Assembly (NCBI GenBank): GCA_945952585.1
Contig: CAMFII010000001.1
Location: 434,001 to 498,000, forward strand
Direction of reading: 5' to 3'
Source of the DNA: an uncultured Rhodobacter sp.
GTDB taxonomy: Bacteria > Pseudomonadota > Alphaproteobacteria > Rhodobacterales > Rhodobacteraceae
Length of the DNA: 64,000 nt
Shown here: positions 8,530 through 17,175 of the stretch, piece after piece
Layout of the letters: each line of letters begins with the position of its first letter
Numbering within the stretch: position 1 is the first letter of the stretch
Translations under genes and position numbers: made by a program
The notes under the pieces: model-generated
Database searches by the model: none
What the model was told of the DNA's origin: nothing
What the model saw: the letters and a program-made list of their open reading frames with translations, nothing else

Positions 8530-9039
8530 GTGAAGCAGATGTCCAGCGGAAAGACTGACACAGCATTCGAGCGCAGGGTTGCCCAGCTGCTCGACCAGTT
8601 CGACCGCGACTACGCTTCATACCAGTATTCGCTTGTGAACTTCATCGCCGAGCATCTAACCGACCTCAGCCGCAGTTTCGACGGGGACTTCCAGCAAGTG
8701 ATGCTCGTGGCCATCATGGGTCAAAGACGAATGCACTCGCTGCGCAACACGGGAAGTGACGGAAGGGCAACGCGACAGGCGATGAGCATGACGGCGTCGC
8801 GCCTGGCAGACATAACGGGAATCCCGCGAGAGACAGTGCGCCGAAAGCTGGCATTGTTGAAAAATCGGGGCTGGATCGATCAGGATCCAGACGGATCCTG
8901 GGCTTTGGTCACGGACCAAGGCGACGCCGACCTGCCCGTGCGCCGCGATCTCGCCGAACTCGACCGCCGAGGTCGCGAGCGCACGGCACGCCTGGTTGCG
9001 GCCCTTGAAGCGCTCGACAACCATCCAAAGCTTACGTGA
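8530..9039 (+). CDS. Winged-helix transcriptional regulator
   Basis: A roughly 169-aa protein with an N-terminal helical half and a helix-turn-helix at about residues 92-122 (TASRLADITGIPRETVRRKL followed by a short LLKNRGWI wing), like the DNA-binding domain of Crp- or MarR-type regulators. No cyclic-nucleotide domain is evident. The GTG at 8530 lies six bases after GGGG; a TTG at 8527 and an ATG at 8539 are alternative starts. It is divergent from the two SDR genes, which are the obvious targets. The effector is unknown. Confidence 0.75.
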   Translation: MKQMSSGKTDTAFERRVAQLLDQFDRDYASYQYSLVNFIAEHLTDLSRSFDGDFQQVMLVAIMGQRRMHSLRNTGSDGRATRQAMSMTASRLADITGIPRETVRRKLALLKNRGWIDQDPDGSWALVTDQGDADLPVRRDLAELDRRGRERTARLVAALEALDNHPKLT

Positions 9040-9755
9040 CACGGGCCTGCCGGCAAAATGGCGACCGCGAAGGCCTTGGATCGTACGTCTTCCCCATGAT
9101 CCCGCAAGAATGGCCGCACGGCGATGGCGTGGAGGGTTCGTATGTCGCCTTCGCAACCCGGGCGTTCAAGGAAAGACAGCCAGCTCAGCGCCAAGATGAA
9201 GTTGAGTTGGATCGTATGATCGCCGAGATCGGAGCTTTTCCCCTCACAGACGAAAGGACAAACCGGGTGGCGAGGCTTCAAGACCGCTTCCGAGCGTGGA
9301 AGACCTCTGCCGGGAAGGGTCGCAACCCGTCTGGCGCGCGGCCCGGCGACCTTTTTGAGAACCGGATCAACTGTGGATACCTGAGCCACGCAAGCAGGTT
9401 CACGAGATTCGCGTTTTTCGAAGGGCTCCCGAAGTGCTTTTATTCAAGCGACGAACAGAAGTCCAGAAATGGGGATACGATATTATACTGCTTGTATTCC
9501 TATGAGATCAAAAAATCTGGGAGTCCTACGATTTTTAAATCCGCAAAAATTTCTTTGGGTTTTGATTCGTAGTGACAACACAACCTAAAAGGTATTTGAA
9601 TGCGCAGCAATTCAATGGTATGAATGATATCGATCGGTACTTCTTGTCAAAATTGTGTCAATTCAGGGGCGAAAGCACGGCATGGAGTTTCCGAGGTTAT
9701 GATTTGATTGCAGCACGCCGGTGCTCGGCATGCGCAGGCGAACGTTTAGGGGGTT
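9040..9755. other. Gene-poor, AT-rich stretch upstream of the LuxR-type gene
   Basis: No convincing gene was found. An open frame on the plus strand over about 9036-9572 has no recognisable domain, an odd composition and no good ribosome site. From about 9360 to 9730 the sequence becomes visibly AT-rich compared with everything around it, typical of a long regulatory leader or acquired DNA. A degenerate copy of the bipartite motif of this locus (CCTAAAAG, ten bases, then a block ending CAATTCAA) occupies 9584-9615. Confidence 0.5.
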
Positions 9756-10541
9756 ATGGTGGACGGGGGCCGGTTTCTTAATGCCGTCATAGCGGACGAG
9801 CACGAATTGTTTCGCGGGGCATTGGCAGATATACTGCTGAGACAAAATGTGTTCGAGTCTGTTTCACAAGCCTCAACAATTGATGAGGCTTTAAGGTTTC
9901 TTCGCAGCATGGACCGGGTCGAGCTGCTTTCGGTCGATTGCTCGATGATGATGGCCGAACGCGAAACGATCGCCTGGATACGTCGATCTTACCCGGATCT
10001 GCGCATGGTGGTCTTCGCCAGCACCAGGTCGCCGCAAGAGCTTGACCTTGGCGCCGAAGTCAGGGTGCACGGCTACATTTCGAAGTCCTTCCGGGCCTCC
10101 CAAATCATGGAGGCGATTCAAAAGGTTATGGAGGGCGGCGTCTTCCGGCCGGACGATGCACGCCTTTCGACAGGACCAGATCCCGCCACCCATGTTCCGC
10201 GGATCGCCGAGCGCGGGCCAACGGTCATTACCGCGCATCGTGGCCTGTCCCCGCGCGAGATCGAGGTCATGCGCATGCTTGCACAGGGCAAGTCGAACAA
10301 GGAAATAGCCCGCCAGCTCGGACTGGCGGAAGGCACGGTCAAGGTGCATGTGAACGCAGTCTATAGGCTTCTAAACGTGCACAATCGTGTCAGCGCGCTC
10401 CTAGCAATGAACCGTGCGCTGGCATCCGGAATCGACGTCCCGCCCCGGCTGGCCGGATTGGCCGAGCCCGGACCAGTCGATCCGGCGGCGTCTGCCGTAA
10501 GTGGCGGGCCGCTGAACTCCGACGGACCATTGCCGGTCTAG
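9756..10541 (+). CDS. LuxR-type response regulator next to the peroxidase/secretion genes
   Basis: A 261-aa protein with an N-terminal receiver-like domain and a C-terminal LuxR helix-turn-helix. Receiver landmarks are Asp14-Glu15, likely phospho-acceptor Asp61 in SVDCS, Ser/Thr89-90 in FAST and Lys110 in YISKSF. The HTH is LSPREIEVMRMLAQGKSNKEIA and following TVKVHVNAVYRLL (about residues 164-210). A Pro/Gly-rich tail of about 35 residues follows. No sensor kinase gene is adjacent, so it is an orphan here. A TTTAGGGGG run precedes the ATG. Position directly upstream of the peroxidase gene suggests it controls that gene and the secretion genes. Confidence 0.88.
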   Translation: MVDGGRFLNAVIADEHELFRGALADILLRQNVFESVSQASTIDEALRFLRSMDRVELLSVDCSMMMAERETIAWIRRSYPDLRMVVFASTRSPQELDLGAEVRVHGYISKSFRASQIMEAIQKVMEGGVFRPDDARLSTGPDPATHVPRIAERGPTVITAHRGLSPREIEVMRMLAQGKSNKEIARQLGLAEGTVKVHVNAVYRLLNVHNRVSALLAMNRALASGIDVPPRLAGLAEPGPVDPAASAVSGGPLNSDGPLPV

Positions 10542-10881
10542 CGAATCGCCCCCTGCCCTGATTCGGGATCGAACACGCGGATTCGCTGCGCCGCCGGGTA
10601 TCCTCTGCCCTGCGGCGACGCAATGCATTGGCGTCAGCGGCGAGCGGCGGCGCGCGGAAATGTTCTAGCTCTGAAGGTCTATACCAAAAGAAATAGCGCG
10701 TTTGCACAATTGAGCCGCCTTCCAGAAAAGGCATCTATTGATTCAAATCGGTTCACGCCAGCCTGACTTATTGCAGGACCTGCGAACAGTTCCGTTCGCT
10801 CGCCAGCGCGATGATCCGGCAAGAGAGGTTGCATAACCCCTTGAGGGGGAAGGAAATATTTATTTCAACAGGAGCCAGGCC
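10542..10881. other. Leader region of the peroxidase gene
   Basis: There is no gene in these 340 bases. It holds an 8-bp inverted repeat AGCGAATC/GATTCGCT with a long loop (10540-10587, a possible end for the regulator transcript), the bipartite motif at 10684-10714, a short CCCC-TTGA-GGGG hairpin near 10837-10848 and an AGGAG ribosome site just before the ATG at 10882. Confidence 0.5.
10684..10714 (+). promoter_or_regulatory. Shared bipartite motif, copy 1 (CCAAAAG, N10, TTTGCACAATTGAG)
   Basis: CCAAAAG, exactly ten bases, then TTTGCACAATTGAG. The same arrangement with one change in the second block occurs at 17054-17084, ahead of the secretion transporter. It lies 168 bases before the peroxidase start. 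Conservation of both blocks and their spacing in two leaders of one functional module makes a binding site for a common activator likely. Confidence 0.7.
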
Positions 10882-13800
10882 ATGCCCAGCTACAAGACAT
10901 TCGAGATCAACCTGAGCGACATCAATTTCCTTCTCGACCAGATCCGCCACACGATCTTCGTCACAGGGTATGATGGGCAGGGGCGGCCGCTTTACGGCTA
11001 CACCGATGCGGACGGTTCGACCGTCACCCTGGGACTTTTCGGTTCCTTCGACCCGCTTGCTCTTGTCCTGCATGATGGTACGCCGGGCGGAACGCCGCTC
11101 TTTGGTGGAGCGCGCGATCCGGCGGGCTTCCGCATCCTTCAAGGCTTCTTCAACAACCTGACCGGCACGGAAGCGAACCCGACGAACTGGGCCTGGGGGT
11201 CTGCGGAGGACCCGTTCCCGCGTCTGACCCCTGCCACCTTCAACGGATATGTCCATCAGCTCCTCGACAATGCCGCTCTGACAAACACGGCGTTCCAGAA
11301 CTATCTCGCGGCGCATCCGTCTCTGCCTGCCCCTCAGGCCGACAGTTCCTCCTTGTACGCAGACCCGATGAAGAGCGTGGTGGATTACACGCCGCGGATG
11401 ATCACCCAGACCATTTCATCGTCCTACGCGCACCGCGACGGAGTGGTCGATTCCGCCCTGACGCGGCTCGATAGCCCGACAGCGCCCATTTCCACTGACA
11501 CCTTTACCGAAACCGTCGTGAATCGTGACGGCTCGCACAGCACGATCGAAGAGACCATCATCCGCAACCAGAACACCCTGCCGGGTGACCCCTCGACCAG
11601 CGGCATCTTCACGCTGTTCGGCCAATTCTTCGACCACGGCCTCGACTTCATCGACAAGGGCGGCCAGGGGTCGAAGATCGTCATCGCACTTGACCCGAGC
11701 GATCCGCTCTATCGGGCGCCGGACCCGGTGACCGGCGACCCCGGCAACCTGACGATCACCATCTCGCGCGCAACCCCGGACGGCTACACGGTGACCGACA
11801 TCCACGGTCGCAGCCTGTCGATCGCGGGCGCGAATGGCCAGTTCGGCGGCGGAGACGACCTGAAATCGGCCGGTGCGGACGGTCAGTGGGGAACCTCAGA
11901 CGATTTACTGGGCGACGTTTCGCCGCCCGCGCAGGCAAATTACACCAACCATACCTCGCCCTACATCGACCAGAGCCAGAGCTACGGCTCGGACGAGCAG
12001 ATCACCAATTTGCTGCGCAAGTGGGAAGCGGATCCGCTGCATTCGGGACAGTTCCGTGCCGGCGCCGAGCTTTTCGACGGTCACCAGATCAAGGAATACT
12101 CCAGCACGACATTCAACGATCAGGGGACCGGAGCCGACGGGCGCGGCCTGACCACCCGGACCGTTCCGACGTTGAATGAGCTCCGCCAGCATGTCATCGA
12201 CACCGGACGCGACGCTCTGACATGGGATGACGTCAATAACTATCGCGCTCGCGATACGTCCGGTCATCTGATCGATACGAACGGGGCCGCCGCCGGCGGA
12301 TATGTCTATACCGGACAGGCTCTGCTGCTCGACATGAACCCGACCTTCGATAAACTAGTCACCGATCCGGACACAGGCATTACGACGGGGCACCTCAAAA
12401 CAACTGATCTGGATACGTTCAACAGCGCGACTGGAGCAAGTCTTTACTTCTACACGCATATTGAGGGCCAGAGTGACTCGGCTAGGATAGGCCAACTGAC
12501 CGACGGAACCCATTTCGGGGCCGCGGCGCTTGCGCCCTGGATGAACCCTTACACGTTCACCATCACGGCCAGCGATCCGGCCGTCTACGACGCGGTCGGG
12601 ACGCTGCTGATGGACTCGGTCGGCGACCACTACGTGGCCGGCGACGGTCGGGCGAACGAGAACTTCGGCCTGACCTCTTTGCACCATGTGTTCCACGAGA
12701 ACCACAACGTGCAGTTGGTCAATCTCGAGAACACCATCCTTCAGTCGGACCTGACCTCGCGGAATAATTTCCAGATCAACTTGCATCTAGCGTCCCACAA
12801 TACCGATGGTCAGGGCAACTTCCTTCTCGCCGACGGCTCGATCTCCTGGGATCCGGAAAAGCTGTTCCAGTCGACCAAGCTCATCAACGAGATGGAGTAC
12901 CAGCATGTTGCGATCGACCAGTACGCGCGACTGGTGACGCCGGACCTGCCGCTGTTCCTGTCCTATGACTCGAACATCAACGCGGACGTTACCCTCGAAT
13001 ATGCGCAGGCGGCGTTCCGCTTTGGCCATTCGCAGTTGCGCGAGACAATCGACACGATCGATCCGACCGGCATGGTCACCAAGTTCGCGCTGGAAGGCGC
13101 GTTCCTGAATCCGGGCCAGTTCGCCACGACCGGCGCCGCCGACATCGTGCGCGGCATGTCACAGCAGGTTTCGAACGAGGTCGACGAGTTCCTGACTCCG
13201 GCCATGCAGCAAAGCCTGCTTGGCCAGCCGCTCGACCTCGGGGCCATCAACATCGCCCGTGGCCGCGATCTCGGCCTGCCGACGCTCAACCAAACACGGC
13301 AGATGTTGCATGATGCGCTTCTGGCAGAGCGCGCGGCCAATCCCGGCACGACCATGCATGTCAATATCGCTGCGGACAGCCTGACGCCCTATACGAGCTG
13401 GGCCGATTTCGGCGCGCAAATGCAGCATCCGGAATCGCTGGTCAACTTCATCGCCGCCTATTCCTTCGACGGCAACCTCGACAAGGCAAATGCGATCATC
13501 GGGCTCTCGGACGGCACGATCGCAGAGGGCACGGATGCTGCGCAGGGCTTCAGCTTCGAGGACTCGATCAACTTCCTGCACAATTCGCTCCCGTCAGACA
13601 GCAGCCTGAGCGCAGGAGCAAACGCCTTCAACGACATTGACCTGTGGGTTGGCGGCCTGGCCGAGATCCACGTCTTTACCGGACAGCTCGGTTCGACCTT
13701 CAACGCCATCTTCGAAGACCAGATGGAACGGCTGATGAACGGCGACCGGTTCTACTACCTGTATCGCCTGGGCGCCGGCATCCTGGTCACCACGAACCTC

Positions 13801-16800
13801 AACCAGCAGATCGTGACCGAGCAGTTCAAGGACATCATCGAACGGACGACCGGTGTCCTGCACCTGAATGGCGACGTGATGGGCTATGCCGACAGCTACA
13901 TCGAGCTCGGCAAGAAGGTGGACCTGACGCAGAACCTTCTCGCTTACAAGGGCGAGACCATTTATGACAGCGCGGGCCATCAGGTTCTGTCCGCCAACCA
14001 GGGCGACATCAAGTACTTCTACAATTCGGGCACCGGCACCTGGGATCCCATCAAGGTCACGGCGGCCACGGCGCATAACTACGGCGCCATCGTCGAAAGT
14101 ACGCACCTTGGCATCTATTCAACGTCCGGCGCAGGCACTCTGGCGAATGGCGGGCTGATCACCATCGGCGGCCAGCAATACATCCGTGATTTCCGTCCGG
14201 ACTTAGGAGCCAATGACGACGGCACCCCGAACCAGGGCTTCAACGCCCATGAAGTGCTGTCCGGCACGGACTACAAGGACTACATCCAGACCGGCAACGG
14301 CGACGACACCGGCTATGGCGACGGCGGCGACGACTTTCTGGACGGGCAGGGCGGGGCCGACCACCTCTACGGCGGCGATGGCCAGGACGCGCTCTACGGC
14401 GGCGACATCGAGGACTTTCTCGATGGCGGCCGCGGCGACGACGTGGTCTCCGGCGGCACAAGTTCCGGCGGCGTTGACGTCGTGATCGGCGGCGACGGCA
14501 ACGACAGCCTGTTCGGCGGTTCCGGTGTTGACGAGCTCTACGGCGGTAACGGCGACGACATCGTCGATGCCGGCAGCGAGGCCGATACCGGCTTTGGCGA
14601 TGACGGCAACGACGTGATGTATGGCGGCGAAGGTGGCGATGTTCTGGAGGGCGGCGCCGGAGACGACATCCTGATGGGCGGCGCCGGACCGGACGTGCTG
14701 TTTGGCACCGATGGCGACGACATCCTGATGCCGGGCATCGGCCAGGGCGGCAACGGTGACTCGGATGAGGCCATCGGCGAAGTCGGGTTCGACATCGTCG
14801 CCTATTCCGACATCAACGTCGCGCTCGACGTGGCCGCGGACCTGCGCAACCAGAACCAGATCGGGATCGGCGGAGGTACTCCTCCCAACCCGTTCAACAA
14901 CCTGCTGTCGCTGGACGAGGGTCTCGTCGGGACGAAGTTTGCCGATAGCCTGATCGGTGACGACAGCGAGAACTGGCTCGTCGGGGGCGGCGGCAACGAC
15001 ACCTTCGGTACCCGCACTGTCAATGTTGCGACGGGAAGCACCGGCGACGGCGGCAACGACATCATCATCGGTGACTCGATCCGCCTTGATGACCTGATCG
15101 GCCACTATGCGGGCTATACGGACGGTGGTCCGAATGATGCGCTGGGCAACAAGATCCACGGCTACATCCCGAATGCCACGCCGGACGGCCTGAGCGGTGG
15201 CATGATCGACGCGGCCAATGCCTCGGCGGGCGCCGGCACCTTTGCCAAACACTTCACCGACCTGCTCAAGTCGAAGGGAAACAAGGACTTCGTCCTCGGT
15301 AATGATGGCGGCACAGCGGGAACTGGCGACAAGGTGGTGCTGCAGGGCAAATTCAGCGAATACCTGGTCGCGGCCGTCTCCTGGAACGGGATCACCGGCT
15401 ACATCATCAAGGATACGGTGGCGGGCCGCGACGGGACCGACCTTGTCATCGGGGTGGACCAGTTCGCCTTCACCGACCGGACGGTAGACGCCGCGCATCT
15501 CACTCAGTCTCCGCCGACGGACATCCAGTGGCACGGGGTTCACCCGTCGAACACCGTCCTGCCGGCAACTGGTGCGACGGTGGCCAACCTGACGGTCACT
15601 GACCCGGATTCCACCACCGGGTTCCAGTATTCCGAGAAAACCGACCCGAACAACAAGTTCATAGTGTCCACAGACGGCACGATCACCTTGTTTGCCGGAT
15701 TGGTAGCGGGACACACCACAGTCGGCGGCACCGGGGGAGCGGCGCCCTATTCGCTGACGGTCGAGGTCAAGGACGACACCGGGCTGACCTATGACGAGAC
15801 CTTCACGATCCTCACCGGCACATCCGCGAACGAGACGCTCAACGCCGACCCGTCGCACGACACAATCGTCTACGCCTATACCGGAAACGACACTGTCAAC
15901 GGCGGGATCCACGACGATGTCCTGTTCGGCCAGTCCGGCGCCGACAGCCTTTACGGTGGCGATGGCAATGATCAGCTGGATGGGGGATCCGGAACCGACC
16001 GGGCTTATGGAGGAAACGGCAATGACCTGTTCCTCTATACGGTGGGCGATGGATCGGGTGTCATGGACGGGGGTGCCGATAGCGACCAGTTGCAGATTTC
16101 GGGGACAGGTTCGTCCGAGACGCTCGACGTCACCTTCAACGGCACTGAGTTGACAGCCGTCGAAGGAAACACTCTGACGTCGATCGAGACGGTGACCGCC
16201 AATCTCGGATCGGGCAGCAGCGACAGACTGAGCTACTCAGCTTCGGCGAGTTCCGTGTCCGTCGACTTGTCGTTGGGTACAGCTTCGGGCTTTGCCTTGA
16301 TCGCGGGGATTGAACAGGTCACCGGCGGTTCGGCGGCGGATACCCTGATCGGGGACACCGCAGCCAACCGGCTGGATGGCGGCGGGGCCGCTGACATCCT
16401 GAATGGCGGTGCCGGCGGCGATACCCTAATCGGCGGCGGCGGGGCGGATGCCATCGATACCGGCGGCCTTGACGGCCTGATCCGCGACATCATCCGCTAT
16501 TCCGCAACCGGAGACTATGGCGATACGGTCACGAACTTCGATGTGACGGCGCCGACGGCCTCGCAGAATGACCTCGTCCAGTTCACGGGTGGTCTGAATA
16601 CGGCCTTCGACGACGCAGGCAACGATAACAACTTCACCTTCGCAAGCGGAAACGGGGCGGCTGGATCGGTCAGCGTTACCGTCGGCACAACCAGCGGAAA
16701 CGCTGAAGCCCTGATCCTCTCGGGAGCCAACAGCGAGGGCGTGGCCGGTGCCAACCTGAACAGTGCAAGCGCCGTCGCTTCTGCCTTCAACGCCGAGTTC

Positions 16801-16989
16801 ACGATTTCGGCGGGTACCGGCCAGGATGCAATCCTGGTCATCAACGATACCGACGGTAACAACTTCTCTGTCTGGCAATGGGTTCAGCTTGCCGGTGGCG
16901 GCAGCGAAGTCGATGCCAGCGAACTGCAGCTGATCGGGGTGTTCAGTGCAAATGGCACGGTGACAGCTTCGTCCTTCGATTTTGGCTGA
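10882..16989 (+). CDS. Secreted animal-type heme peroxidase with RTX calcium-binding repeats (MopA-like)
   Basis: A 2035-aa extracellular protein. The first half is an animal heme peroxidase domain: distal histidine His252 in GQFFDHGLDF, proximal histidine His608 in HENHNVQL, then AFRFGHSQLRETI and NIARGRDLGLP, all hallmark motifs of the myeloperoxidase superfamily. RTX GGxGxDxLx repeats follow at about residues 1140-1290, 1675-1715 and 1810-1855, with a cadherin-like segment between, and the C-terminus ends in a hydrophobic-acidic SFDFG typical of type I secretion signals. There is no N-terminal signal peptide. The family includes the Mn(II)-oxidising peroxidase MopA; that activity is inferred. 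An AGGAG site precedes the ATG, and the secretion ABC and HlyD genes follow. Confidence 0.9.
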   Translation: MPSYKTFEINLSDINFLLDQIRHTIFVTGYDGQGRPLYGYTDADGSTVTLGLFGSFDPLALVLHDGTPGGTPLFGGARDPAGFRILQGFFNNLTGTEANPTNWAWGSAEDPFPRLTPATFNGYVHQLLDNAALTNTAFQNYLAAHPSLPAPQADSSSLYADPMKSVVDYTPRMITQTISSSYAHRDGVVDSALTRLDSPTAPISTDTFTETVVNRDGSHSTIEETIIRNQNTLPGDPSTSGIFTLFGQFFDHGLDFIDKGGQGSKIVIALDPSDPLYRAPDPVTGDPGNLTITISRATPDGYTVTDIHGRSLSIAGANGQFGGGDDLKSAGADGQWGTSDDLLGDVSPPAQANYTNHTSPYIDQSQSYGSDEQITNLLRKWEADPLHSGQFRAGAELFDGHQIKEYSSTTFNDQGTGADGRGLTTRTVPTLNELRQHVIDTGRDALTWDDVNNYRARDTSGHLIDTNGAAAGGYVYTGQALLLDMNPTFDKLVTDPDTGITTGHLKTTDLDTFNSATGASLYFYTHIEGQSDSARIGQLTDGTHFGAAALAPWMNPYTFTITASDPAVYDAVGTLLMDSVGDHYVAGDGRANENFGLTSLHHVFHENHNVQLVNLENTILQSDLTSRNNFQINLHLASHNTDGQGNFLLADGSISWDPEKLFQSTKLINEMEYQHVAIDQYARLVTPDLPLFLSYDSNINADVTLEYAQAAFRFGHSQLRETIDTIDPTGMVTKFALEGAFLNPGQFATTGAADIVRGMSQQVSNEVDEFLTPAMQQSLLGQPLDLGAINIARGRDLGLPTLNQTRQMLHDALLAERAANPGTTMHVNIAADSLTPYTSWADFGAQMQHPESLVNFIAAYSFDGNLDKANAIIGLSDGTIAEGTDAAQGFSFEDSINFLHNSLPSDSSLSAGANAFNDIDLWVGGLAEIHVFTGQLGSTFNAIFEDQMERLMNGDRFYYLYRLGAGILVTTNLNQQIVTEQFKDIIERTTGVLHLNGDVMGYADSYIELGKKVDLTQNLLAYKGETIYDSAGHQVLSANQGDIKYFYNSGTGTWDPIKVTAATAHNYGAIVESTHLGIYSTSGAGTLANGGLITIGGQQYIRDFRPDLGANDDGTPNQGFNAHEVLSGTDYKDYIQTGNGDDTGYGDGGDDFLDGQGGADHLYGGDGQDALYGGDIEDFLDGGRGDDVVSGGTSSGGVDVVIGGDGNDSLFGGSGVDELYGGNGDDIVDAGSEADTGFGDDGNDVMYGGEGGDVLEGGAGDDILMGGAGPDVLFGTDGDDILMPGIGQGGNGDSDEAIGEVGFDIVAYSDINVALDVAADLRNQNQIGIGGGTPPNPFNNLLSLDEGLVGTKFADSLIGDDSENWLVGGGGNDTFGTRTVNVATGSTGDGGNDIIIGDSIRLDDLIGHYAGYTDGGPNDALGNKIHGYIPNATPDGLSGGMIDAANASAGAGTFAKHFTDLLKSKGNKDFVLGNDGGTAGTGDKVVLQGKFSEYLVAAVSWNGITGYIIKDTVAGRDGTDLVIGVDQFAFTDRTVDAAHLTQSPPTDIQWHGVHPSNTVLPATGATVANLTVTDPDSTTGFQYSEKTDPNNKFIVSTDGTITLFAGLVAGHTTVGGTGGAAPYSLTVEVKDDTGLTYDETFTILTGTSANETLNADPSHDTIVYAYTGNDTVNGGIHDDVLFGQSGADSLYGGDGNDQLDGGSGTDRAYGGNGNDLFLYTVGDGSGVMDGGADSDQLQISGTGSSETLDVTFNGTELTAVEGNTLTSIETVTANLGSGSSDRLSYSASASSVSVDLSLGTASGFALIAGIEQVTGGSAADTLIGDTAANRLDGGGAADILNGGAGGDTLIGGGGADAIDTGGLDGLIRDIIRYSATGDYGDTVTNFDVTAPTASQNDLVQFTGGLNTAFDDAGNDNNFTFASGNGAAGSVSVTVGTTSGNAEALILSGANSEGVAGANLNSASAVASAFNAEFTISAGTGQDAILVINDTDGNNFSVWQWVQLAGGGSEVDASELQLIGVFSANGTVTASSFDFG

Positions 16990-17005
16990 GCTTCACGCGA
17001 AAAAG

Positions 17006-17031
17006 CCCGGCGGCCGCCTTTCGCCGCCGGG
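17006..17031 (+). terminator. GC-rich hairpin after the peroxidase gene
   Basis: CCCGGCGGC and GCCGCCGGG form a perfect 9-bp stem with an 8-base loop, starting 16 bases after the stop codon. Only a short T-containing tail follows (TTCCGTT), so termination may be partial. It separates the peroxidase transcript from the secretion operon, which has its own leader motif. Confidence 0.65.
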
Positions 17032-17053
17032 TTCCGTTGGGCCGGGTCTTACC

Positions 17054-17084
17054 CCAAAAGGCATATAACCTTTGCACAGTTGAG
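17054..17084 (+). promoter_or_regulatory. Shared bipartite motif, copy 2 (CCAAAAG, N10, TTTGCACAGTTGAG)
   Basis: This is the same two-block motif with the same ten-base spacer as at 10684-10714, 92 bases before the secretion ABC gene. A flanking ACCTTT...AAAGGGT pair brackets the second block. It suggests that peroxidase and exporter are co-regulated from separate promoters. Confidence 0.7.
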
Positions 17085-17175
17085 AAAGGGTACGACCGGC
17101 ATAGCAATTGAACATGCCGATCGATTTTGCGGCAGACCCGATTTGTCATTGGTTATCTGCAGTTGAGACGACACC

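Noticed and set aside
9036-9572. A 178-codon plus-strand frame after the winged-helix regulator
   Set aside because: No ribosome site, no recognisable domain, and it runs into the AT-rich leader with abrupt codon change.
10684-10714. Sigma-54 promoter reading of the TTTGCA element in the shared motif
   Set aside because: The required GG ten bases before the GC is missing in both copies (10692-10693 and 17062-17063), so the motif does not fit a -24/-12 promoter.
14290-14760. Tandem short repeats that could suggest a CRISPR or satellite array
   Set aside because: They are in-frame RTX nonapeptide codons within the peroxidase gene, not uniform repeats with spacers.
14203-15912. A 569-codon minus-strand frame opposite the RTX repeats
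   Set aside because: It mirrors the repetitive GGxGxD coding sequence, giving low-complexity Val/Ala/Asp protein without a start signal.
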